Shown one piece after another: positions 44,971 to 54,878 of a stretch of 64,000 nucleotides of DNA. Numbering within the stretch: position 1 is the stretch's first letter; each line of letters begins with the position of its first letter. The notes beneath the pieces are model-generated. The model was not told the DNA's origin and ran no database searches. It was given only the letters and a program-made list of their open reading frames with translations. The stretch is from NCBI GenBank assembly GCA_015207585.1, contig JADEWQ010000004.1:1-64000 (forward strand). The letters are read 5' to 3'. This DNA comes from Pleurocapsales cyanobacterium LEGE 06147 (GTDB taxonomy: Bacteria > Cyanobacteriota > Cyanobacteriia > Cyanobacteriales > Xenococcaceae). Both the position numbers and the translations under genes were made by a program.

Positions 44971-45071
44971 AGCACCCCAACACTTTGACTTTGCTGCAGC
45001 ACCGGACTACTGATTTAGGCTTCGGCGGTGTGGCGAGGGTTATTTACAGTCAGTAAGGGTCATTTAAAACA

Positions 45072-46397
45072 TTAATTATCGAAGATTAAATCTAGTCTTT
45101 TTTGAGATTGTGATAGTGCCTCCTGAGGAGTTTTTTGCCCTAAAAGTGATGCTTCGATCGCTCGTCCTAAATTTTCTGAAAGACGAGTATATTTAGGAAT
45201 AATCGGACGCGATCGCGCCCACTGCATCTGTTCTAAAAAGACGTTTAAAACTGGATTTTCTTGAATAAATTTTTGATATTCTTCGCTTTGTTGTGCTTTC
45301 AAATTAATCGGTAAGTAACCTGTTTTTAATGCCCAAGTAGTTTGAAATTCTTCGCTCAAAACATATTCTAAAAATTTTAAGGAAGCTTGTTCTCTTTCTG
45401 GAGTTGTTTTAAATATAAATAAATTTTCTCCTCCTATTACTGCCGCTTTAGTTTTTAAGCTAGGAATGGGAAAAACTCCATAATCTACATCAGTTGTTTG
45501 TAATTGTCCTAATGTCCAAGGTCCCGTTACTTGCATGGCAGCATTTCCAGAGAGAAAGTTATCTAATTCATAACCTCTTTCTGGTGCCGATAACATGGCT
45601 ACTCCATCTTTAACTAAATTCGCGCCAAAGGTTAAAGCTTCAATAGTTCCTGGATTTACTAAATCTGGTTTATTTTCTGTTAGTAATTCTCCTCCTGCAC
45701 TATAGATAAAAGGTAGCCAAGCAAATACCGTCCATTCTCCTTTTCCTAAAGATAAAAAGATACCATATCGATCTAGGCGACCGTCTCCATTAGTATCTTG
45801 AGTTAGTTGTTTCGCTGCTTTATATAACTCCTGCCAATTTTTCGGTAACTCCGTAATTCCTGCTTCAGCAAATAGACTGGGACGATAAAAAATTGCCGTG
45901 TTATTAGTAGCAAAAGGTACTGACCAAATACGATCGCCTAATTTCATCGAGTCAAACATGACCGGATCTATTTCTGTTTTAATAGGCGATCGCTCTAGCC
46001 AATATTCGAGGGAAAAAAGAGCGCCTAATTCTACCAATTCTCCAGTTAATTGAGGGACAAACCACAACATATCTGGTGGTTGTCCGCTTACTGTAGCTGC
46101 CAGTATTTTGGGTAACTGAGCATCCGGCTGTCCGATGTATAAAGCTTCTACTTCTATATCTTCATGAGTTTGATTAAATTGAGCTACTAATTCATTAAAA
46201 ACATCTCGGTTTTCCGGTGGATTAATTCCGTGCCATAGGGTTACTTTAGTAAATCCAGTATTATGGCGATCGCTACTCTGACAACCACTAGTAAATAGTA
46301 AACTCAAACAGATAAAAACTATTCCGATTAAATGTTGCCACCGAATAGAGATTTTAGGGATTTTTGGCTGGAGAGAAAACATTTTACTAGCTAACAA
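45072..46397 (-). CDS. ABC transporter substrate-binding lipoprotein, sugar type
   Basis: A 441-residue periplasmic solute-binding protein of family 1. The signal peptide (about 20-40) ends in a lipobox (LLFTSGC), so the mature protein is a lipoprotein. The body has the family-1 stretches LPKILAATVSGQPPDMLWF, NNTAIFYRPSLFAEAGI and GNAAMQVTGPWTLG. Ligands of this family are mostly mono- and oligosaccharides or polyols. No permease or ATPase is nearby. Its start overlaps the 3' end of hpt by 11 bases, so the two form one transcript. Confidence 0.87.
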   Translation of the reverse strand: MLASKMFSLQPKIPKISIRWQHLIGIVFICLSLLFTSGCQSSDRHNTGFTKVTLWHGINPPENRDVFNELVAQFNQTHEDIEVEALYIGQPDAQLPKILAATVSGQPPDMLWFVPQLTGELVELGALFSLEYWLERSPIKTEIDPVMFDSMKLGDRIWSVPFATNNTAIFYRPSLFAEAGITELPKNWQELYKAAKQLTQDTNGDGRLDRYGIFLSLGKGEWTVFAWLPFIYSAGGELLTENKPDLVNPGTIEALTFGANLVKDGVAMLSAPERGYELDNFLSGNAAMQVTGPWTLGQLQTTDVDYGVFPIPSLKTKAAVIGGENLFIFKTTPEREQASLKFLEYVLSEEFQTTWALKTGYLPINLKAQQSEEYQKFIQENPVLNVFLEQMQWARSRPIIPKYTRLSENLGRAIEASLLGQKTPQEALSQSQKRLDLIFDN

Positions 46398-47322
46398 AAT
46401 AAGCAGCAGGAAATAATAAATATTCTAGAAAAAATAACTTCCAAATAAATTGATAGAAGCTAGCGATCGCCTTTTTCTCTGTCAAATCTACTTTTTGACT
46501 GCGCCACCAGAGTAATGCCAATAAACTGCAATGAGCGATCGCCAAAAACAGAAAATTGGCTTTGTGCAACCAAAAAATTCCCGCCAAAAGCATTCCTAGA
46601 TAACAAACCGTAATTACCCAACGAGAAAGGTTGAAAATAGCTGTCTTGCCCAGAAGTAAAGTAAAAGTAGTAATATTGTATTGCTTGTCCCCTTCCATGT
46701 CAGGAACATCTTTAAAAATTGCGATCGCTACAGTAAATACTAAGATAAACAGGGTCAATGTCCAGACAGCAGGAGTTAAAAAAGCTTCGCCAGATAGTTG
46801 CTCGCTAAAATGTAAAAATAATCCCAAATTAACGATGACTCCCCTGACAGTAAAGATACACAAAGCTGCCCAAAAGGGAAATCGTTTTAGTCGAATGGGT
46901 GGTAAAGAGTAAGCCGTACCAATAGTCAAACTGATGCTAACAGTAGCAAATAACCACCATCCCAGCCATAGAGACAATAACAACGCGGCAATGCCAGTAA
47001 TTCCAACGATCGACTTAGCGACTCCCAGGGAAAACTCACCAGCCGCAATGGGAAGATGGGGTTTATTGATTCGGTCGATCGCGACATCTTGAAGCTGATT
47101 TAGTCCGACAATGTAGATATTACCGCACAGACAGGCAAGCCATGCACCTAACAGTTGCTCGAAATTGACGCTGACTGTTGCTTGAGAGGCGAGCGCATAC
47201 AATGCCAAGACACTGAGGCTTGTACCGATAATCGTATGAGGACGAGAAAACTTCCAGAAACTATATATCCAGGAAGTAGGAGAGGGTAATTTCTTTAACT
47301 GCTGGGAAAAAAGCTGACTCAT
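46387..47322 (-). CDS. hpt: Homogentisate phytyltransferase
   Basis: A 311-residue UbiA-family prenyltransferase with eight to nine membrane helices. The two Asp-rich motifs that bind phytyl diphosphate and Mg2+ are visible (NQLQDVAIDRINKP and KDVPDMEGDKQYN). Cyanobacterial length and order match the tocopherol enzyme (slr1736 type) that joins homogentisate to phytyl diphosphate. It is co-directional and overlapping with the binding protein downstream. Upstream, 330 bases (47323-47652) separate it from a divergent kinase gene; that stretch holds a pyrimidine-rich run but no gene. Confidence 0.87.
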   Translation of the reverse strand: MSQLFSQQLKKLPSPTSWIYSFWKFSRPHTIIGTSLSVLALYALASQATVSVNFEQLLGAWLACLCGNIYIVGLNQLQDVAIDRINKPHLPIAAGEFSLGVAKSIVGITGIAALLLSLWLGWWLFATVSISLTIGTAYSLPPIRLKRFPFWAALCIFTVRGVIVNLGLFLHFSEQLSGEAFLTPAVWTLTLFILVFTVAIAIFKDVPDMEGDKQYNITTFTLLLGKTAIFNLSRWVITVCYLGMLLAGIFWLHKANFLFLAIAHCSLLALLWWRSQKVDLTEKKAIASFYQFIWKLFFLEYLLFPAAYFVS

Positions 47323-47652
47323 GGGGGATAAAAAGATAAAATGTGGGCTAATTATTCCCAGAGCAAATTATACCAAGCTCTTCCCTTACCCTATTCCTCC
47401 ATTTCTTTTTTCTCTTCTCTCCTCCCCTTGTCCCTTTTTCCTGCATTCTGTAAGAAGTTTATTTCCTTACCAAACAATAAATAATCAACCGGATACAATC
47501 GAGAACGGAAATTGCGACATCAAAAGTTCGGTTTTACTGTTTCAAGGGAAGATGTAGACGGCTACTATAAGATTAATCTACATAAAAATATATTTTCCGA
47601 TAGATTTGGGTATTACTAATACTAGCTAGCTGAGAGAGGAGGTCTAACAAAA

Positions 47653-49308
47653 GTGCAAACATGGTTACTGCCAACACTGAGTGATGTTTTCCTTCGTCGA
47701 CAGGCGACGAAGGAAAATAATAGTGTGAAGAAAAATCACTCTACAGTAACCGAAAATCAGCTAGAGCAAAATTATAGTGAGAGAAAACGCTTAGAAGAAT
47801 TAAAAGCACAAAGAGAATGGTTTGGTGCGATCGCTGCCTTGGAAAAAATACTTGTAGCTAAAATCGATCTCAATCAATCTCGACTAAATAATTATCAAGG
47901 ACTGATTTTTGCAGCTCCAGCACCAATCTTAAGTAATGTAGAGCTGATAACTCGCTTTAAAACAGGCATTTTTACCCCCGATGCTTTTAATGCTAGAGCC
48001 TTAATGCCTTCTCAAATGCCAGACGATGACCATTCATCCCCAGAAGCAATTATCTCTCCCATTACCGAATTACCATTATTACCAAAAGATCCCATCGCGA
48101 GCGAACAATTTTGCCTCCTCTTGACTGCTCATTTTGCTTTGGTCATGGTGTTGGGAGAAGATGCCGAAGGCATTCCTACTTTTCATTTTTCTTTTGAACC
48201 AGAGTTAATCGAAGAAGTTTGGGCAATTTTGCGCTCCCGCTTGTTATTAACTAACTATCATCAATTAGAGCAGTTAGATCGTTTAATCGAGCAATTTGCT
48301 CCTCCTACTCCCGATTATCGTCTGGTGAGCGAGTTTACTCGTCAGTTACTCAAGCATTTACCGGATTTAACGGCTTTAGCTATCAGCAAGACTCGTCCGG
48401 CAGAAAAGATTTCAATACCTCGAATCATAGATGGAGCCTCAAAATTTAGCCAGACAACCACTAGTGAAGTCCACTCAGACGTTCGAGGAACTGCCGTACA
48501 GGTGCTGTCGGTGGTTGATGAAAGCGAACGCGGCTTTGGTGTTTTTCGCCGGAATGCCTTAGATTCGCAGCAATTTTCTCTGACTAATCCGACAGTGAGT
48601 AGCAAGCTAGAAATGGAATTACTACAAGCACTCACTCATGAAATTCGTACCCCACTAACTACCATTCGTACTCTGACGAGACTTTTGCTCAAACGCAAAG
48701 AAGAATTTAAGCCTAATGTAATTAGACGCTTACAGGCGATTGACCAAGAATGCAGCGAGCAGATCGATCGCATGGAGTTAATTTTTCGTGCGGCTGAATT
48801 AGAATCGACTTCTCCTACTGCCAAATCAGTTCAACTGATTCCTTTCCCTCTCGAAGAAATATTCGAGCAAAGCATTCCTCGCTGGCAAAAACAAGCAGAA
48901 AGACGTAACGTAGACCTCGATGTCATTTTACCCAAACAATTGCCGAAAGTAGTCAGTGACCCGACCATGCTAGACCGAGCTTTAACGGGTTTGATGGAAA
49001 GTTGTACCCGTAGCTTAACCAATGGCGGACATATCCGCGTCAAGGTATCGACTGCTGGCAATCAACTCAAATTACAAGTGCTATCGCAATACACCGCTTC
49101 AACCAATCCCCTTAAGTCCCTCGGTCAATTACTTATGTTTCAGCCGGAAACAGGCTGTTTGAGCTTGAATCTGAACGTAACTAAAAATATCTTTCAGGCT
49201 TTGGGTGGCAAACTAACGATCAGACAACGACCCCACCAAGGAGAAGAATTAACGATTTTTCTGCCTATTAAAACTTCTAGATTAAAAATTCAAAACGGAA
49301 AAGGTTAA
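47653..49308 (+). CDS. Histidine-kinase-like protein with intact H-box and degenerate ATPase
   Basis: A 551-residue protein. The middle part (about 150-235: EQFCLLLTAHFALVMVLGED, FHFSFEPELIEEVWAIL) is an N-terminal sensory domain, possibly DICT-like, shared with the gene at 50123. The HisKA helix carries the phospho-acceptor in LTHEIRTPLTTI (H329). In the following HATPase region the N-box asparagines are missing (G446, S450 in TGLMESC), no DxGxG is found, and the G2 box is replaced by GCLSLNLN. It can probably receive phosphate but not bind ATP. GTG start with AGGAGG site upstream. The usual response regulator is not adjacent. Confidence 0.8.
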   Translation: MQTWLLPTLSDVFLRRQATKENNSVKKNHSTVTENQLEQNYSERKRLEELKAQREWFGAIAALEKILVAKIDLNQSRLNNYQGLIFAAPAPILSNVELITRFKTGIFTPDAFNARALMPSQMPDDDHSSPEAIISPITELPLLPKDPIASEQFCLLLTAHFALVMVLGEDAEGIPTFHFSFEPELIEEVWAILRSRLLLTNYHQLEQLDRLIEQFAPPTPDYRLVSEFTRQLLKHLPDLTALAISKTRPAEKISIPRIIDGASKFSQTTTSEVHSDVRGTAVQVLSVVDESERGFGVFRRNALDSQQFSLTNPTVSSKLEMELLQALTHEIRTPLTTIRTLTRLLLKRKEEFKPNVIRRLQAIDQECSEQIDRMELIFRAAELESTSPTAKSVQLIPFPLEEIFEQSIPRWQKQAERRNVDLDVILPKQLPKVVSDPTMLDRALTGLMESCTRSLTNGGHIRVKVSTAGNQLKLQVLSQYTASTNPLKSLGQLLMFQPETGCLSLNLNVTKNIFQALGGKLTIRQRPHQGEELTIFLPIKTSRLKIQNGKG

Positions 49309-49357
49309 TAAGCTGCCACGCATTTAGTTGAACTCTTATGGCTGATACACTAATGTA

Positions 49358-49948
49358 GTGCTGCATGAGAGTTTTCCTCTACAGGCGACTACTGCCGCTT
49401 CGCGGAAAGCAAAAGTAGGTTCTGCTGTTTATGGTGCCTTTAAAGGAATAGAACATGGAGATGCCACCGCTTTTGCAGCAATAGGATTGGGTGCTCTTGA
49501 GGGTGCGGGGGTTTCTGCAACTATCGGTGGAATTGGTTTGAGTTTTGGCGGTAGTGCATTTGGTATTGGCATGGGTTCGATGACTGCTATGGGTGGGATA
49601 TTTGGATTGGGTATTTATGGATTGGCAAAAATGTTTAGTTCTTCCAGTACCTCTGAACCTATTGCAGAAACTTTTAACCGCATGGAAGAAATAATTTCTG
49701 ATGAAGAAGCCTACTATCAAGCGATGATAGATTTAAACCCAATTTTTGCAGAACTATCCTGGGAACAAAAATTTGCTGAGTTGGAGCTTGAAGAAGAGTT
49801 AGAAATCCTAAAAAAACAAATAAAAGCAAAGCTAAGAAACAATTACATGAAAGCGAGAATATTTATAATAGTTCTTTTGATTTTATTTCTGAAGATCTTT
49901 TTGAGAATAGTTTTTATCGGTAAAAATAGTGAGATGAAGTTCGTTTAA
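49358..49948 (+). CDS. Glycine-zipper-like protein, possibly 5'-truncated
   Basis: A 196-residue frame from GTG 49358. Residues about 20-95 are rich in regularly spaced Gly and Ala (GIGLSFGGSAFGIGMGSM, GGIFGLGIYGLAK), a glycine-zipper-like membrane pattern. An acidic helical segment follows (EEELEILKKQIKAKL), and a last hydrophobic helix (FIIVLLILFLKIFLRIVFI) ends it. The first 15 residues look repeat-derived (CTACTGCCGCTTCGCGG), so an original start may have been lost. Function unknown. Confidence 0.45.
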   Translation: MLHESFPLQATTAASRKAKVGSAVYGAFKGIEHGDATAFAAIGLGALEGAGVSATIGGIGLSFGGSAFGIGMGSMTAMGGIFGLGIYGLAKMFSSSSTSEPIAETFNRMEEIISDEEAYYQAMIDLNPIFAELSWEQKFAELELEEELEILKKQIKAKLRNNYMKARIFIIVLLILFLKIFLRIVFIGKNSEMKFV

Positions 49949-50122
49949 GTAGTGGCGATCAAAAATCTCTGCGTCCCCGTATCAATCCCAACAAGCTTAA
50001 AATCAACGTGGCGGAGTAGTAGTCTTCGTTCAGGCGAACTTTTGCTCAAACAGAGACTCGCTCCAACTAAGCCTGGATTGCTGCTGATAAGCCGACTTGA
50101 GTAGGTGGAAATAGTTAGTTCC

Positions 50123-51523
50123 TTAGTTATCCTCAATCAACTCTAACGGTACGGTTGGCAACAATACTTTAAAACTCGAACCCTTATCCACTGAACTATT
50201 TACTGAGATCGAGCCGCCGCAGCGTTGCACCAATTGCTGAACTACAGTCAAACCCAAACCGGGACCCGGCACTCTTTGATGAAGTGCCCCCCTACCTCGA
50301 TAAAAACTCTCAAAGATTTTACTTAATTCTTTGGTAGCAATTCCTACTCCCGTATCGCTAACAGTGAGTTCTACATCTTCGTCTCGCAAGCAGGCTTGTA
50401 CGAAAACTCGACCCCGAGCTGGGGTAAATTGCAAGCTATTGTTAAGTAAATTAATAATAATGAGTCTTAACCACGGCGTAGGACAAGAGACAGGAGGTAA
50501 TTGGTGAGGAATCCTGTAACCTAACTTAATTTCTTTTTCTTGAGCAAAAGATTGATAGGTACTGACTATTCCTGGTACGAGTTCGTCGACGCGCACGCAA
50601 GTAGCTGCTTCTGTCTCTGTATAGTTATCTAATTGGAGTAATTCGAGTAAACCATTAATTAGAGAATTTTGGCGATCGCACTCGTGGTTGAGCATTTGCA
50701 GATAGCGTTGACGCTGTTCTCCTTTAATCTGTCTAGACTCTAGCAGACTGAGAGCTGTTTTCATATGAGTAAGCGGCGAACGTAACTCTCGCACCAAATT
50801 GCTGAGAAATTCTTTCTCCAATCCCATATATGGAGACAAACTGGTTTCATTGCCTCGTGATAGCAATCCTTGAGCCGATGTCGATAGAGAGTCGTCCCGT
50901 TCGAGTTGTTTGAGAAAGAGCTTGCTAATGACTTGAAAGCCGCCAGTGCAATTGGAGAGTAAAGCAATATCTTCATCCGTAATGATTTCTTCTGCTTGAG
51001 GAACGATCGCTGCCTTAATCTCTTGTAAAACTCGCGCGATCGTCTCTGGTTCAAAACTACACGTAAGCTTGAGGTGAGGTTGCTCGAATCTTTTTCCCCA
51101 AGGTTCGACCTGTATTTTGCCTTTTTGCCATTGAGCCAAAATTAAAACACAAAATTGTGCAGATACAATGACTAGAAAAGATTCCTGTTTGAGCAACCCA
51201 TTAGTTGCTAGTTTGAAGGGAATAATTGTTGTCTCAGAGCCTGTTTTTTCAGATAGATCCGGATGATGTTTAGTCAAGCTATACGAATAGATTCGCTCGA
51301 CTTTGCCTTGTTGTCGATATCTTTCAATATCACTGAGCCAACTTTGAGTCTGGGGAAGTTTAACCCAAACCTTGGACTCGAGCTGCTGTTCGATCGCGAG
51401 ATCGATGATAATGCCAATGTATGATTTGAGCGTACTAGGATTGATAACCACCGTTGGAAGAGATGGTTCAAGCTTCTGAGTAATTTGATACAGGGACAAT
51501 TCGGAGACAGAAGCAGAATTCAT
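50123..51523 (-). CDS. Histidine-kinase-like protein with intact ATPase but no phospho-acceptor His
   Basis: A 466-residue protein. An N-terminal sensory domain (about 1-165, with VVINPSTLKSYIGIIIDLAIEQ, and SFLVIVSAQFCVLILAQ) resembles that of the convergent gene at 47653 and is possibly DICT-like. The HisKA helix reads NLVRELRSPLTH, where Arg245 stands at the place of the phospho-acceptor His. The HATPase domain is complete: N-box IINLLNNSLQFTP, G1 DTGVGI, F-box IFESFYRG and G2 GPGLGLTVV. It can bind ATP but cannot autophosphorylate at the usual site. Confidence 0.82.
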   Translation of the reverse strand: MNSASVSELSLYQITQKLEPSLPTVVINPSTLKSYIGIIIDLAIEQQLESKVWVKLPQTQSWLSDIERYRQQGKVERIYSYSLTKHHPDLSEKTGSETTIIPFKLATNGLLKQESFLVIVSAQFCVLILAQWQKGKIQVEPWGKRFEQPHLKLTCSFEPETIARVLQEIKAAIVPQAEEIITDEDIALLSNCTGGFQVISKLFLKQLERDDSLSTSAQGLLSRGNETSLSPYMGLEKEFLSNLVRELRSPLTHMKTALSLLESRQIKGEQRQRYLQMLNHECDRQNSLINGLLELLQLDNYTETEAATCVRVDELVPGIVSTYQSFAQEKEIKLGYRIPHQLPPVSCPTPWLRLIIINLLNNSLQFTPARGRVFVQACLRDEDVELTVSDTGVGIATKELSKIFESFYRGRGALHQRVPGPGLGLTVVQQLVQRCGGSISVNSSVDKGSSFKVLLPTVPLELIEDN

Positions 51524-51671
51524 GTATTTATGAGATTTTTTCTAAAATTTTTACCGAGTTTTCCAGTGACTGGAGCTTATTTTTAGATTTTTCAGCCTAT
51601 TTTTTTGCGTAAATGCGTAAATAGTTTAAAAGCTCATCAATTTTTACATCATTACCCCATACTCCTAAAAA

Positions 51672-52586
51672 CTAGAGGCAACTTGCGGCAGTAGCCACTA
51701 CCGACTGAGCTAATGCATCTAAATCATAACCTCCTTCTAATCCGAACAACAGACGACGAGTAATTTTGAGTAAATAGTTGGCGAACGTGCCATAATCTTG
51801 GGGTTGCAGCGCAATTTCTGCTAGAGGATCGGCATAATTAGCATCATATCCAGCACTGACAATAATTAGATTGGGCTGAAAATGACCCAGAAAAGGAAGG
51901 ACTTGCTTGGCAAAAGCTGGCTCGTAATCAGCGATGGTACTGCCTGGAGACATGGCTAAATTGAGAACATTATTATACTTACCGCGATCGCTTGGTTTAC
52001 CCGTTCCCGGATAACAAGGAAATTGATGTAAGGAACAATAAGCAATTTGAGGATTATCTTCGACAATGGCTTCGGTTCCGTTACCGTGATGGACATCCCA
52101 GTCTAAGATGGCTACTCGCTCGATTCCTGGTTTGGTTAGGGCATAATGAGCCGCGATCGCCGCATTAGAAAATAAACAAAATCCCATACCCGTATCTCTA
52201 GTAGCATGGTGTCCTGGAGGACGAGCTAACACGAACGCGGGATTATCAGTCTCCATAACTTTATCTACACCATCTAACCAAGCACTAACGGCTAACAGGG
52301 CGATTTCGTAACTGCGAGGGGATACGGGTGTATCCCAATCTAACATTCCACCACCAGTTTCGGCGATGTGCCGCAATCGGTTAATGTATTCTTGAGTGTG
52401 AATTTGCTCGATCCAAGGCAAGACATCTCTGTTGGGGACTGGGGTTGGTAATTGCCAATCGATTTGTTCTGACCAAGATATTTTCTTTAGTGCTTCTACT
52501 ATTGCTTGCAAGCGTTGAGGTTTTTCTGGATGAGAACGTCCTGTATCGTGTAGGAGGAATTCCTCCGAGTAAATTACGGGTAACAT
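51672..52586 (-). CDS. Histone-deacetylase-family deacylase
   Basis: A 304-residue zinc-dependent deacylase of the class II HDAC/acetoin-utilisation type. It begins LPVIYSEEFLLHDTGRSHPEKPQRL. RPPGHHA carries the catalytic His pair, DWDVHHGNGTEAI the zinc-binding Asp and His, and SAGYDANYADPLAE the second zinc Asp. Bacterial members act on acetylated polyamines, small molecules or proteins. It stands alone, downstream of and co-directional with folE. Confidence 0.92.
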   Translation of the reverse strand: MLPVIYSEEFLLHDTGRSHPEKPQRLQAIVEALKKISWSEQIDWQLPTPVPNRDVLPWIEQIHTQEYINRLRHIAETGGGMLDWDTPVSPRSYEIALLAVSAWLDGVDKVMETDNPAFVLARPPGHHATRDTGMGFCLFSNAAIAAHYALTKPGIERVAILDWDVHHGNGTEAIVEDNPQIAYCSLHQFPCYPGTGKPSDRGKYNNVLNLAMSPGSTIADYEPAFAKQVLPFLGHFQPNLIIVSAGYDANYADPLAEIALQPQDYGTFANYLLKITRRLLFGLEGGYDLDALAQSVVATAASCL

Positions 52587-52974
52587 AGTTTATTGATTCC
52601 AAAGCCAGAATTAAGTCTTATTTGTCGACACTCTTCTCTACCCACTTTTAGACGCTAACAAGACTTTAGCCAAATATATTTAAGAATTTCCTAATAAAGT
52701 AGGAAGATAGCAATCTTTTTGTTAAGCTACTGCACTTTTATACCAAGTTGCGGACATAAGCATAACTTTTTTGCGCTCTTTCTTGGCGTTCTTTGCGCAC
52801 GTCCGGTCGTCTTAAACTGCGGAAGTAAATTCTAAGGGCTTAATGACGCAACCTTAAAAAATAGCCACAAACCAGCTGATTAATACCAATCATCCATGCT
52901 AATTTTTAGCACCCCAAAGGATGAAAAGTATTTTCAGATAGTGTCGATTTCTGGAATTTTTTTACGGAAGCAGG
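52587..52974. other. Intergenic region, no gene seen
   Basis: 388 bases between folE and the deacylase gene. A GC-richer patch at about 52790-52815 (TTTGCGCACGTCCGGTCG) resembles other dispersed repeats. The rest is AT-rich. Confidence 0.4.
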
Positions 52975-53712
52975 TTACAGAAAACTTGGTTGATGTCGAA
53001 TTAAATTTAAAAACTCCTCGCGGGTTTTCTGCTCTTCTTGAAACACTCCTAACATAGCGCTTGTCACCGTCCAAGAACCGGGTTTTTCCACTCCACGCAT
53101 GACCATACACATATGAGTGGCTTCCATGACAACAGCAACTCCTTGAGGTTCTAATACTTCCTGAATTGCCTCTGCTATCTGACGGGTAAGACGCTCCTGT
53201 ACCTGAAGACGGCGAGCATACATTTCTACAATCCGCGCTAGCTTACTCAGACCTACCACTTTTTGATTGGGAATATAGGCAACGTGAGCTTTACCCATAA
53301 ACGGTAGCATGTGATGCTCGCAGAGGCTGAAAAAATTAATATCCCTCACCAGGACCATCTCATTATGCCCTTCGTCAAAGATCGCGCCATTGACAATCTC
53401 CTCTAAAGATTGACTGTAGCCTTGAGTTAGGAATTGCATTGCCTCTGCTACCCGATTAGGAGTTTTTAGCAATCCTTCTCGTTCTGGATCTTCTCCTACA
53501 GCTTCCAACATTATCCTTACGGCATCGACCATTTGCTCTTGTGCTGTTAATGAAGCTTGCTGAATTTTTGCTTGCTGACCATTGTGACTGTTGCGGTCGG
53601 GTCTACTAGAAACTTGTTCGATTAAGTTGGGATTAAGCCCATTAGTATTATTAATCATTACTGATTTAGCAAAATTAGAACCGTTAGTACCGTTGGAAGA
53701 AGCTGTTGTCAT
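52975..53712 (-). CDS. folE: GTP cyclohydrolase I
   Basis: A 245-residue FolE with a cyanobacteria-like Asn/Ser-rich extension of about 55 residues. The catalytic core has [18 protein letters not shown] (zinc Cys and His) and [14 protein letters not shown] (second zinc Cys). The enzyme converts GTP to dihydroneopterin triphosphate for folate and pterin synthesis. It follows an SDR gene by 58 bases on the same strand. That pairing suggests a pterin-reductase role for the SDR. Confidence 0.95.
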   Translation of the reverse strand: MTTASSNGTNGSNFAKSVMINNTNGLNPNLIEQVSSRPDRNSHNGQQAKIQQASLTAQEQMVDAVRIMLEAVGEDPEREGLLKTPNRVAEAMQFLTQGYSQSLEEIVNGAIFDEGHNEMVLVRDINFFSLCEHHMLPFMGKAHVAYIPNQKVVGLSKLARIVEMYARRLQVQERLTRQIAEAIQEVLEPQGVAVVMEATHMCMVMRGVEKPGSWTVTSAMLGVFQEEQKTREEFLNLIRHQPSFL

Positions 53713-53770
53713 AATTAATTTGTGCGTAATATTTTTATTTTTTGCTATCTGGAATTACGATCCTCATGGG

Positions 53771-54499
53771 TTACAAGGACCCGCCACTAGGCATTATCGT
53801 CATCTCTTCTACCACTGCTTGGACTGGAAGCAAGACGGTATGGAGAATGGACTGAGCAACGATCTCTGGAGTTAGCATCACCTCTGGCTCGAAATCTGCT
53901 TGCACGGTTTCTGTTTCCCAAAGTGGCGTGTTAACAGCACCAGGAGAAATATTAACTACTCTAATACCGTTAGCTCTTTCTTCAACTGCTAAGGTTTTGG
54001 CTAAAGCGATCAGAGCAGCTTTGCTAACACTGTAGGCACCCCAATCGGGAAAACTATTGTTTGCGGCAATGGAAGCAACATTGACAATCGTTCCCCGATT
54101 ACGATCGCGCATTTGAGGTAACACGCCCTGTATACATTGGAAAACACTGGTAAGATTGAGGTCGATTACTCGCTGCCAATCTGTTAGGGGTGTCTCCCTC
54201 AAAGGATTAGTGTAGCCAATGCCCGCATTATTGACCAAAATATCAATTGGACCGAAATCAGTTGCGATCGCCGCCATCTTGTCTTTCACTGTTTTGACTT
54301 TGGCTAAGTCAATTGGATAAGCTTTTGCTTCTACCCCTACTGTCCGCACAGCCTTTTCTACTGCTTCTAATTTATCCAGGGAACGGCTGACTAATGCCAC
54401 GCTAATACCAGCTTTGGCAAAAGTTAAAGCTGTTGCTTTTCCAATACCGCTACTAGCTCCTGTTATAATTGCTCGCAGTCGATCTGGGGGTGGATTCAT
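53771..54499 (-). CDS. Short-chain dehydrogenase/reductase
   Basis: A 242-residue classical SDR. It has the cofactor motif TGASSGIGKATA, NNAGIGY, and the catalytic S-Y-K as YSVSKAALIALAK. After the SDR start the sequence VALVSRSLDKLE favours NADPH. The C-terminal NISPGAVNTPLW is typical. It is similar to FabG and to sepiapterin-reductase-like enzymes; its position just before folE supports a pterin link but does not prove it. Confidence 0.87.
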   Translation of the reverse strand: MNPPPDRLRAIITGASSGIGKATALTFAKAGISVALVSRSLDKLEAVEKAVRTVGVEAKAYPIDLAKVKTVKDKMAAIATDFGPIDILVNNAGIGYTNPLRETPLTDWQRVIDLNLTSVFQCIQGVLPQMRDRNRGTIVNVASIAANNSFPDWGAYSVSKAALIALAKTLAVEERANGIRVVNISPGAVNTPLWETETVQADFEPEVMLTPEIVAQSILHTVLLPVQAVVEEMTIMPSGGSL

Positions 54500-54878
54500 T
54501 ATTTTTACTCAACTCGGTTAATGAACTAGTACATCGTGTTGTGAGTTATCTCAGCAAAAAGCCGTGATAGAGGTTGAAGAATTTTACTCTTCCCCTAGCT
54601 ATCACTCTTCAGTTTCAGGCAATCTTTAGAAAATACTTCAACTGCCAGTAACGCTTGATAATCGACACAATAAGCTTTTGACTGGATTGGTTTATTGTTT
54701 TACCACCAGTACTTTTCTCAGACAACTAATATCCGAAATTTATTGGTATTTTCAAACAATCGATTAATTTAATTTATTATTGACAACAAAATGTTACAAA
54801 ATGTTGCTTTGGCAATTATAACATTCTCAGAATCTCAATTGGCAATCAATTTTTGATCGGGGTAAAGCAGTATTTGTC
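54500..54878. other. Intergenic region, no gene seen
   Basis: 379 bases between accA and the SDR gene, AT-rich, with a short ACAAAATGTTACAAAATGTTG direct repeat near 54785-54805. No coding frame or RNA is recognised. Confidence 0.4.
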
